A DNA stretch of 32,407 bases from the NCBI GenBank assembly GCA_023212695.1, contig JALCCG010000244.1, forward strand, positions 1-32,407, written 5' to 3'. Made by a program: the position numbers and the translations under genes. The DNA comes from Sporisorium sorghi (Eukaryota > Basidiomycota > Ustilaginomycetes > Ustilaginales > Ustilaginaceae). Below the pieces are notes generated by a model. The model searched no databases. It was not told the DNA's origin and worked only from the letters and a program-made list of their open reading frames with translations. Of the stretch, positions 22,039 through 30,032 are shown in pieces (position 1 is the stretch's first letter; every line of letters starts with the position of its first letter).

Positions 22039-22070
22039 GCCCCGCCTCTAGCCGCCGCCCGTTGAGGCTC
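21975..22070. repeat. imperfect inverted repeat with a T33 loop
   Basis: The left arm (21975-22001) reads GAGCC..AA.GGGCGGAGGCTAGA. The reverse complement of the right arm (22039-22070) reads nearly the same, with GGGCGGCGGCTAGA at its heart. Between them lies T33 (22004-22036). Fold-back arms around a homopolymer next to a gap could be an assembly chimera or a real palindrome. Confidence 0.6.
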
Positions 22071-22338
22071 CGGTTTGGAGAAATTCATTCATCAAAAACC
22101 GAATTCTCTCTCGCTCTCTCCCTCACTGCGCCAGCTGCTGCCGCCGCCTTTCTTTAATCGCTTTCCGCTTGCAGCGATAGCAAGCCGAAACATTTTTCGG
22201 TGCTCGCCTGTGCGCCTCTGTCGCCGAAAATTAGTGTCCATTCAGCTGTCGCCGGTGCAATGTGCAGATCCCGCGCCCATCAGAGTACCAGTGTAGCAGA
22301 CCTCGAGCTGGGTTTTTGAAGCGCCGCTGACCACTTAG

Positions 22339-23165
22339 CACGGTCGTCTCGTTCGTGTTTGCGCCGTACGCCTACACCACGTCGGTGGCGAGCTCGTACA
22401 TGCCGCCCGGCGGCATCATGTGGTTCACCTCGGTCGTCTTCCAGCAGACGTACGTGGTTACCGTCTACGCCTGGGTGATTCCCTTCACCATCTTCCGCTG
22501 GAAGAACGCGGGCTTGATCGGCTTCATCCTGCTCTCGGCTTGGATGGGCCGCTGGTCTTGGTACACGCTGACCGGTCTCGCTATTGCCGAGTACTCGGTT
22601 GTGTACAAGCAGCTGCTTCCCAAGGAGGGCATCCCGCTCAACTCGGAAAAGACCAAGTTCCTCAACCCCAAGCTGATTCCTACCATCTTTGTGGTGCTCG
22701 GCGTCATGTTCAAGTACCTCTGGATCGCCGCGTTCCCCGGCAACTTCTACGACGACTACATCGGCCACATCGACCTCAACACGGGCACGCTTAACCGCCA
22801 CTGGGACTACAACAACATCGCCTACCCGCGATGCGACGACTGGCTGCTCGCTACCGGTCGGCTCGTGCTGGTCGAGCTCAGCCCTGCGCTGCAGAAGGTG
22901 TTCTCGGCACGAGTGCTGACGTACTTTGGCCGCCTCGGCTTCTCGATCGCTATGGTGTCGGGTAACCGTGATGCTGAGTGTCGGTAGCTTGTTCTACCAC
23001 CACCTCACTGAGGGTCTGGGCTGGACGAGCCCGGCGCAGATCACTGCCGCTCTCTTCTTCACCATGGTGCCCTTGTCGATCCTCGCTTGCGATGGCTGGT
23101 CGCGAGTCGTTGATGACGGCTGTATCGCTTTCGCTAGGGGTTTCTTCCACTTCACGCGCACTTGA
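22339..23165 (+). pseudogene. acyltransferase-3-type membrane protein, C-terminal half only, with one frameshift
   Basis: About 275 codons resemble the C-terminal half of fungal membrane acyltransferase-3 proteins. Visible parts are PPGGIMWF, a segment VVTVYAWVIPFTIFRWKNAG, SWYTLTGLAIAEYSVVY, NTGTLN, then several membrane segments ending at DDGCIAFARGFFHFTRT. An acceptor site (branch-like GCTGACC, then TTAG ending at 22338) precedes the first coding base in phase 2. So upstream exons are expected but none is seen before the gap 420 bp away. The N-terminal half, which should carry the catalytic His, is therefore missing. At 22964-22965 one extra A shifts the frame; removing it joins SIAMVSG to TVMLSVGSLFYHHL. 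The family transfers acyl groups onto sugars or other acceptors at membranes; the substrate here is unknown. It may be a broken gene or an intact one damaged by the assembly. Confidence 0.65.
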
Positions 23166-24246
23166 ACGCGTGCTTTCTTCTTCCTTGTGTATAGTTTGCA
23201 TTACCTAGATACCCACGGTTCTGTTGCAAGACAGTCCGCACTGCTTTTCGTTTTTTTTTTTCTCTCTCTGGTAAAATGCCAAGGTTCTCTGAATCATTCA
23301 GAAGAAAGCGTGCTCGTGTGCAGAAGATGAGGCCAACAACATGGGGATTGATGATCCTTCCCGCAAGAGTATGTCGCTCTGAGCGAGCCCGGCGTCTTGC
23401 TATAAGGGTGCACGGCGGCTTTCGTGCTCACACTTGGGGTTCCCTCCCGTGCTGAATAGGCTTGTACACGAAAGCCGATTCTTCGGTTGCAGGACAAGGT
23501 TCGAGCTTCGAGATCTCATCGAACGTGCGACAGCCGAAGAGTCTACTTGGAACGGAACCCGTCCCGCGTGAACCCTTGACCACGCAGTTCCGTCGAGAGG
23601 CTGTCCCCACACGTCATGCTCGCGCCGAGGCTCGAAAGGCAGCTGTGAGTGAAAGGCTAAGACTATTCAGCAAGGCTTTCCGACGCCCTCGGTCAGTTCG
23701 CAGGGACGATCTTGCGTCGAAAGATTAGCTCGTGAAGATCAGGTGACCATCGTTCGTCAAGAAGCGCATGCTGTCGACGTCGACGTGCCTCTTGCTTCAG
23801 ATCTTGACGCGATCCTTCGTGACACGCGCAAGGTTTACAGGCGCCACCGAGCTTCCGACAAGCTTCGTTCTCGAATCCTCACTCTGGTAGGCGTATCGCT
23901 CGTCTTTTTTCACCACTCTTGACGCTCGGCATGGTGAGAAGATCGTTCCGTCCTGTCCGCTCGTTCTTCACAAGCAGTCTGCGAGCGCCTACTAGAAAGC
24001 GTGTGCAGCTGCTTTGCCCCTCGTCAGGAGTGCATCCCTGAACTTTGCCACAGCCGTGCGGTCCTGCTGATGCGACAACTTGTTCTGCAAGCGCTCCTCG
24101 TTTTGCACCCATAAAAAGGGCCTGCATTTGTTCATCTCTCAGCCTCTTGCTCACAACGGCTTGCGCTCTCAACGTCGAGGATCCCAAGAACTTCATCTCC
24201 TGCTTTCATTTCACAAACAAACTCCCCAAAGGGCCTCATCTCAACA
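23166..24246. other. intergenic region, possibly with a decayed exon
   Basis: This contains a T-run near 23250 and the promoter of the Asn/Gly protein at the right. Between about 23458 and 23890 a coding-like, basic and charged sequence can be followed across two frames (see findings). No family was recognised. Confidence 0.35.
24111..24117 (+). promoter_or_regulatory. TATA-like box of the Asn/Gly-rich protein gene
   Basis: ATAAAAA within CCATAAAAAGGG, about 130 bp before the ATG at 24247. Confidence 0.4.
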
Positions 24247-25875
24247 ATGATGCTCTTTCACCACGTGGTTGTCGCCGTGCTGGCGCTTGTGGCAACGTTC
24301 GTCACTGCGCTGCCGGCCATCACGTCGGTCGCTGACCACCGAGAACATCGCCCTAACGGTGTCAGCATCGACTCGTGGGACATGGGACACGGCGATGGCC
24401 TTCTCACATCGTTCCACAAACTGCCCTTGGCTACTGCTGGACCTTGGTATGCTCGCTCTACGTCCACAAAGGCTTGGCACTCGAAGCATGCCAAGAAAGT
24501 GAAGAGCTCGTCCACCACTTCGCCTAAAGACGTCCAGAGCATCGAGAGCACCACCTCTACACCCGACGACAACAACGGCAACAACAACGGCAACGGCAAC
24601 CACGGCTCCGACATTGGCGACTACAACGGCAACAACAACGTCGGCGACCACAGCGGCAACCACAATGCCAACGACAACACGGGCCAATTCATCGGCAATG
24701 ACAACTCGAACGACAACCGCGGCAGCTGGAACGGCAACTACAATGGCCGCTTCAACAGCGGTGTTGGTGAGGGCAACTACAACGGTAATACGAACACGGG
24801 CGGTGGGGATGGGGAGGAGGATGGCAGTTTCAATCGTGGTGATGCGCAGGGCAATGTGAATGGTAATGATAACCTCGGGTTCAACAGTGGGAATTTGGAT
24901 GGGAATGCCAACCACGGCGTGTCGAATGGGAATGGTAATGGTAATGGCAATTGGGGGCTCACGAACGGTGATGATAACGGCAATGGCAACCGCGGGTACG
25001 GCAATGCGAATGGCAATGGCAATGGTAACGGCGGCAGCTTCAACGGCAACGGCAACGGGCAGTTCAACCAAGGTGACCGAAACGGCAACAGCAACGGCAA
25101 CGCCAACTACGGTACCGACAATGGCAACGACAACGGCGTCGACAACTGGGGAAACGACAGCGGCGATTCCAACGGCAACGGAAACCTTGGCCAGAACAAC
25201 GGCAGCCGCAATGGGGACCACAATACGGGGGACAACGATGGCAACGAGAATGGGAGCGCCAATCAGGGCAGCAACTCTGGCAACGACAACGGCAGCAATA
25301 ATACCGGCGAGAACAATGGCAACAACAATGGCAATGGCAATGTCGGCGACGGCGTCGGGAACTCGAATGGTAACGGGAACACCTCGTCGGGGAATGGGAA
25401 CAGCAATGGCAACAAGAACGTCGTTGTTGGGCCGAAGAACAAAGTCGGGTCGGGAAACGGCAGCCGCAACCGTGCTTCCTTGTCGTCGTCGTCGAGGAGG
25501 AGCCGCAAGTCTGGTGCTAGCGGAAACGGCAATGGCAACGGTAACACGGTGCGTGGTGCGCGCAACGCTGTCGGTGTTGGCAACGGCAGCCACAACTCTG
25601 CCGGCGTCTTCGGTGCAGGCAATGGCAATGGCAACGGAAACATCGTGCTGGGCAAAGGCAACAGAATTGGCAGCAACGACGGCAGCCACTCTCCTCCACG
25701 ATGCCATGCTCGCGGCGCTGGCAACGGCAATGGCAATGGCAACCTCATCATCGGCGACAACCACTCTGTAGGCAGTGACACGGACCAGAGCGGTGTCGGG
25801 AACGGCAACATTGTGCTGGGCAACTCCGGCGTCGTCATTGGCGACGGCGGTCCCAACGGTAACATCCATCTATAG
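24247..25875 (+). CDS. secreted Asn/Gly-rich protein of 13-residue repeats
   Basis: An intact single-exon gene of 542 aa. A signal peptide spans about 1-21 (VVVAVLALVATFVTA), then a Ser/Lys/Thr-rich linker to about 110. Residues 115-387 are 21 consecutive 13-residue repeats without a single insertion or deletion. Their pattern is G1-x-x-N4-x-G6-x-x-x-G10-x-x-N13; examples are GNGNWGLTNGDDN and GSNNTGENNGNNN. A degenerate 22nd copy follows (388-400). After a basic Ser/Arg linker (405-425) comes a second module with GNGNGN-[TIL]-[VI]-x-G at 426-437, 458-469 and 492-503 and a shorter copy at 518-525. Such regular Asn and Gly positions suggest a solenoid with an Asn ladder, at the cell surface or in the wall, but this is inference and I know of no assigned function. 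The two ATGs at 24247 and 24250 are equivalent. There is one cysteine in the mature protein (Cys486). Confidence 0.85.
   Translation: MMLFHHVVVAVLALVATFVTALPAITSVADHREHRPNGVSIDSWDMGHGDGLLTSFHKLPLATAGPWYARSTSTKAWHSKHAKKVKSSSTTSPKDVQSIESTTSTPDDNNGNNNGNGNHGSDIGDYNGNNNVGDHSGNHNANDNTGQFIGNDNSNDNRGSWNGNYNGRFNSGVGEGNYNGNTNTGGGDGEEDGSFNRGDAQGNVNGNDNLGFNSGNLDGNANHGVSNGNGNGNGNWGLTNGDDNGNGNRGYGNANGNGNGNGGSFNGNGNGQFNQGDRNGNSNGNANYGTDNGNDNGVDNWGNDSGDSNGNGNLGQNNGSRNGDHNTGDNDGNENGSANQGSNSGNDNGSNNTGENNGNNNGNGNVGDGVGNSNGNGNTSSGNGNSNGNKNVVVGPKNKVGSGNGSRNRASLSSSSRRSRKSGASGNGNGNGNTVRGARNAVGVGNGSHNSAGVFGAGNGNGNGNIVLGKGNRIGSNDGSHSPPRCHARGAGNGNGNGNLIIGDNHSVGSDTDQSGVGNGNIVLGNSGVVIGDGGPNGNIHL
24589..25446 (+). repeat. 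39-bp coding tandem repeat array (22 units)
   Basis: Twenty-one in-register units plus one degenerate unit encode the 13-residue repeats. The DNA copies have diverged strongly: units in about 24800-24970 use many AAT, GGT and GGG codons, whereas the others prefer AAC and GGC. The amino-acid pattern is thus conserved better than the DNA. Confidence 0.85.
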
Positions 25876-25977
25876 CAAACGCACGTCGACCGAAGAATCA
25901 CTTCCTACACTCTCCCATAACTCTCTCCTATTCCTCGTTCATCGCTGATTCTATCACCACAAAAGACCTCTTCCAAA

Positions 25978-27318
25978 TCAAAGCTTCCACTCCCGCTGAA
26001 TGGCCTGGATCACCGCCTGCTCCACATTGTCCACCAGAATCGTAGGCGGATAGTTGGGAGGCCCGTTGTGATCCTTGTACACGCCTGTGCGGACGAGCGC
26101 CGAGGACCAGCCGAAATCCACAGCGCCTTTGATGTCGCTCTCGGTGTTGTCGCCCACCATCCACACTGAGGGCCCGACGAGTTTGGCTGCTTCTGCGGTG
26201 GTCGAGGTGGGGGCAGCAGTGTTGATGAGATGCTGGCGGAGAAGCTCGTTGGCGTAGTCGTAGGTGATGCGGTATGGTTTGCCGAATACGGTGGATTGCA
26301 TTTCGCGCCCTGTCGTGTGCTGTGAGGAGACGAGCGAGATAGTCAAATGCGGTTCAAAAGGTCAGCTTGAACAGAGGAAAGGACGTGCACAGCAGGGACT
26401 CGTACCTTGTAGACATTCTCGATGGCGAGTCGGAAGGCGCCCTGTCCGAATCGTACTACGCTGTGGTCGTTGCCCCAAAGCAAATCGCCGTGAGAAAAGT
26501 AGATCGGGATCTGCTTGTCTGGCAAAGGTTCCGATGGAGGATGCTCTGTTCCAAAAACGCCGTTGTGCGATCTCAAGATGTCGATGATGATCTGCGTATC
26601 TCTGCCCCACTCTCTGCTGTCGTGGAAGACGAGGATGGCTGCAAATTGGATCTTGGAAAAGTCGTCGCGCTGTGTTGGTGAGAGGTGAAGTGGTTGATTT
26701 CCCTGTCAGCTGTGATGTTCAACCGTAATCGAGAAGGGATGTCCAGTGAGTACTCACTCGGACATATGGCAGTTGATCCGGGTGGACGGTGGAGAAAGGC
26801 CACGCAGCAGGAGCATGCGCATGGAGATCGAGAGTGGTGTAGACGTTTTGAAATCCGTAGCTCTGCATGACTTTTCGCGCAGCGTTGGGCGGTGTCTCTG
26901 GACCTCCAACCATCAATATAGGCTTGTCTCCATACAGCGGCACGAGTGACTTCATGACGGTATGCGCTTGAATCACCTGGTCCTGCGTGACGGGCACCTC
27001 CAGCTCCCTAGCGAGATCCTTGGCCCGTGCCGACTCGTGCTTTCCTCCGCCATTGGTAATAAAGATGTAGGGGATCTTTTGGTTGCGCGGGTTTTTGCCT
27101 TCGAGAATCTGAAGCGCCCTCTTGGCTTCGGGGAGCACGTTGGGCCCTGCTTTGAGCACGCCATCGATGTCGAATGCGAATGCAATCGGTTTCTGCAGAT
27201 TGGTGGTATCGGAGAGGCGCGGGCTTGAGGTGGAGAGGAAGCGAGGCTGTAGGGATGATGAGCAAGGAGCGCCGAAGCGGCATCTTGGAGCGGCCGCTCT
27301 AAGAAATGACCTTAGCAT
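25978..27318 (-). CDS. mitochondrial-type HAD-superfamily hydrolase (CECR5/HDHD5/YKR070W family)
   Basis: Three exons, 27318-26758, 26669-26406 and 26319-25978, join in phase 0 to give 388 aa. The introns are 88 bp (GTGAGT donor) and 86 bp (GTACGA donor). The N-terminus (MLRSFLRAAAPRCRFG, then RFLSTSS) is Arg/Ser-rich without acids, as in mitochondrial presequences. HAD motif I is DIDGVL (Asp50, Asp52), motif II lies in FITNGGGKH, the cap continues through DDFSKIQFAAILVF, motif III is FGKPY, and motif IV is GDNTESDIKGA. These and RFGQGAFR are typical of the CECR5-like subfamily. Members are presumed phosphatases; the substrate is not established. The gene ends 102 bp from the convergent Asn/Gly protein gene and starts 448 bp from the divergent hydrolase gene. 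Confidence 0.88.
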
Positions 27319-27489
27319 GGTGAGGTGATTGTTCTATTGGTGAGTCGTGGTGGTAGTGATGGAGGAACGCATCGAGGCGTCGATCGAGTAACAAGGATGA
27401 CAGAGCTTCGTATCGCGTAGTCGGACCGAGCATCCGTGCGCAGATCCAGAAACTGTTAGACCGGCTAAGTCTTCGCCCAGGTGTTTTTT

Positions 27490-27491
<2 letters not shown>

Positions 27492-27522
<31 letters not shown>
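27492..27522. repeat. poly-T tract (T31)
   Basis: A run of 31 T inside a divergent promoter region. Such tracts can keep nucleosomes off promoters, but similar runs elsewhere in this window lie far from genes. Confidence 0.9.
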
Positions 27523-27691
27523 CGTTTCACGAGGCCGAGCGTCGCTTTGGTCAACAGCTGCCCAAAATAGCGAGCTATCGAGCCTCGATATCCGACTCGA
27601 GAGCATCAACGACGTTCGCCCAGCTTGCCCGGCATTCCAGTGTCAAGAGCCGTGCCGGTCCAGCCGGTGTCTCCACCTTTCCGTCCTCAGC

Positions 27692-27697
27692 TATAAG
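27692..27697 (+). promoter_or_regulatory. TATA-like box of the DUF829-like gene
   Basis: TATAAG within GCTATAAGCC, about 70 bp before the ATG at 27767. Confidence 0.4.
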
Positions 27698-27766
27698 CCG
27701 ATCCTTTGAAGCTGGACGTGTGGTTGCTACCTCACCGTACTCTCTCGACCTCGACATGGATTGTGG

Positions 27767-29583
27767 ATGCAGTTGCTATCCTCCGCATCACCACTGCTCT
27801 CACTTCTGGCTGCTCCATCTCGTCGTGCGCTGCCGCATACAGCATCCATCGTCTCGGCACGGCTCTTCTCGATCCCAACGGCGTCACAAGCAAGCTTAAT
27901 CCAAGCTCGTTGCAACTCGACAATGCCGGCGTCCAAATCATCCAAGACAGGCAAGGCCTCCAAGGCAGCCAAAGCCATCCTGCATCCGAAATCGACGCTT
28001 GCTTCAGCGCGGGCCAACCACAGCCGCCAAGCCAGCACCGAGTCGACACCGACCTCGGAAGCAGCACCACCTGCCAAGTCACCAGCATCTTCGATCAGAA
28101 AAGCACCTTCGAATGCTAGCATCGCTTCCAATGCCGCGAAACCGCTGCCATCCGCACCGTCGTCGACAGGAAGCCCGGCATCGACGATCGCTGCTTTGCC
28201 TGTTGCTGCACCCGCGCCGTCTGTGCTGGCTCCAGCCATCAGTACCGACATTCTAAGCATGAAGAAGCATGCGATGGATCGGATGAGCCCCGGTGCGACA
28301 CTGATCGCTTCACCGACGGCTGCACAGGCTTCGATTGGCTCGGCACCTGCAGCGGCGAAGCCTACGCCTGCTTCGTTTAGCGCTGCTGCTGCTCGGTATG
28401 CCATCGGCGAAAACCCTACGACAACTTCGACTGCTCCTGAGGGTGAAGCAGTCGAGACCGTCAAGGACACTGCCAAGCCTGAACCTGCCAAGGACGCCGA
28501 AACGTTTGCTGCAGAAGTAGCCGCCGTGCTCGCAAACTCGGAGCCAGCTCCGGGCGAGGAACCGTTGGAGGAAGCTGTTGCCGCACCGGGATTGGTAGCG
28601 GCTGCCATCGTCAACAAGGCTGACGAGGTCGATCAGGAGGCAAGCACGTCGTCGCAGCCGGCATCCGCTCCTGCACCGCAGAAAGAGTTGGAGGTGTCAT
28701 CAGCGCAGACTAGCGCACCTGCCGCTGCCACAGCTGTTGTTGCCAAAGCCGCCACGTTCACCCCTCCCGAGCTCGCCCGCCTGCAGCACAACACGTTTGT
28801 CTCTCGACCGACCGATCCCTCGCGGGCTGCTCTGCGCGATTTGGATGTGTCCGCGTTGCCTGCGCCGCTGCGGCCCCTCGATCGGCAGAAGGGGCTGGTT
28901 CGCTCACCGAGCCACGTCATCATCTTTGGATGGATGGATGCGCCCATGCGACTGGTCGCCAAGTACGCACAACCTTACACAGTGCTCTTCCCCGAGGCGA
29001 CTGTGCTGATCCAACTGTCGGATGGCAAGAGCTACCTTGCGCGGGAGGCGGTGCGAAGGCAGCAGCTGCAGCGTGTGATTGCCGAGATCTCGTCACCTCC
29101 TACAGCTGGTACCGAAGAGGTTGCGATCAAGATGGACGATACCAAGCATGTCGGCGATTCGACTGTGACGCTGATCGAGCACAGCGAGGCTCGATCTGCC
29201 TCGTCCGAGGATGGCAAGGCGGAGGCACCCAAAGTGGGCGGGTTTGTGATCCACAGCTTCTCGGATGGAGGTGCGGGCAACCTGGCCATCTTTCTGGACG
29301 AGATGGTGCGTCGTAAAGGTGCTTCGCCGAGGGTGCATTCGCTCATCATGGACTCGAGTCCAGGTAAGTCGAACCCCAAGTCGGGCTCTACTGCGTTCAC
29401 CATGCACTTGGCGAACCGACCGCGGCTGAGGGCGATCGTGCGCTTCCTTGTCTACATCAGTCTGCATCTGTTGCAGATCTGGACCAAGGTGACGGGCCGG
29501 CTTGGTAGGGGGGAGTTGATGAGGAAGCGATTGAACTCGTTGACGAGCTGGAGTTGGGTCACCGCCTCGTATACTCCCAGAGC

Positions 29584-29618
<35 letters not shown>

Positions 29619-29950
29619 TAAACGACAAGGCGGACTACCCACCGAGAATGTACATGTTCACCAAGGCGGATCAGCTGATCCCATGGCAGTTTGTCGAGGA
29701 GCACGCACATCACCTCGCAAGCCTCCGATCGACTCAGCCGCATTTGGTGCAGATGGAGAGGCAGGACGAAAGGCAAGCCTTACTCAGCGCAGTCAACGCG
29801 CCCGCAAGCAAAGTCGGGACAGCCGAATACAAGGTGGAGCTGCGAAGATGGGATTCACCGCCGCACTGCAGCATCGGTCGATCCGACTTTGAAGGGTATT
29901 GGGCTGCCGTCATGGATTTCTACACGAACGCACTCAGTAGACGAGACTGA
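27767..29950 (+). CDS. DUF829/TMEM53-like alpha/beta hydrolase with long low-complexity N-terminus
   Basis: A single-exon gene of 727 aa from the first in-frame ATG. The N-terminus (MQLLSSASPLLSLLAAPSRR) is basic and hydrophobic and may be a mitochondrial presequence. Residues up to about 340 are Ala/Ser/Pro-rich and disorder-prone. The DUF829 region starts near SHVIIFGWMDAP (about 380). It has the nucleophile turn HSFSDGG (likely Ser499), a likely acid in TKADQLIPW (Asp635) and a likely His in PPHCSIGRSDFEGYW (His700). A stretch VRFLVYISLHLLQIW may be a membrane-associated helix. Between the nucleophile and acid regions lies a run of 11 Gln coded by CAG. Family members include TMEM53 and fungal PaxU-like proteins; their enzymatic activity is not settled. 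The domain part is of normal length, and the N-terminal extension is the odd feature. Confidence 0.82.
29585..29617 (+). repeat. (CAG)11 repeat, poly-Gln
   Basis: Eleven uninterrupted CAG codons in the DUF829-like gene, in a loop between conserved segments. It is a likely length-variable site. Confidence 0.9.
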
Positions 29951-30032
29951 CTATAGATGATGCTTAGCGACAGATGCAATGCTGGACTTTTGATTGACGA
30001 CAATGTGAAATGTAGTTTGTATAGAGACGCTA

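Larger units (their letters stand above)
16730..22338. other. 5.6 kb region without a supportable gene
   Basis: This is the longest gene-free stretch of the window. It includes the SSUH2-like promoter on the left, a (GT)n microsatellite, T31, T19, T24, A47, A17 and T33 runs, an (AG)n run near 21315, two fold-back repeats and the 10-N gap. The longest plus-strand frame (19464-20063) has no signal peptide, domain or low-complexity bias and looks like chance. Missing exons of the acyltransferase gene may belong at its right end but are not visible. Confidence 0.5.
27319..27766. other. divergent promoter region
   Basis: This lies between two divergent genes and must hold both promoters. It contains T31 at 27492-27522 and a TATA-like element near its right end. 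Confidence 0.5.

Noticed and set aside
24860..25771. A Thr/Ala/Met-rich frame of 303 codons overlapping the same repeat gene
   Set aside because: It is a by-product of the 39-bp repeat, with no N-terminal features of its own.
24241..25869. A minus-strand open frame of 542 codons fully opposite the Asn/Gly-rich gene, rich in Val, Ala and Ile
   Set aside because: AAC and GGC codons read backwards as GTT and GCC, so the antisense frame stays open by composition. It has no signal peptide or domain, and the sense strand has a signal peptide and strict periodicity.
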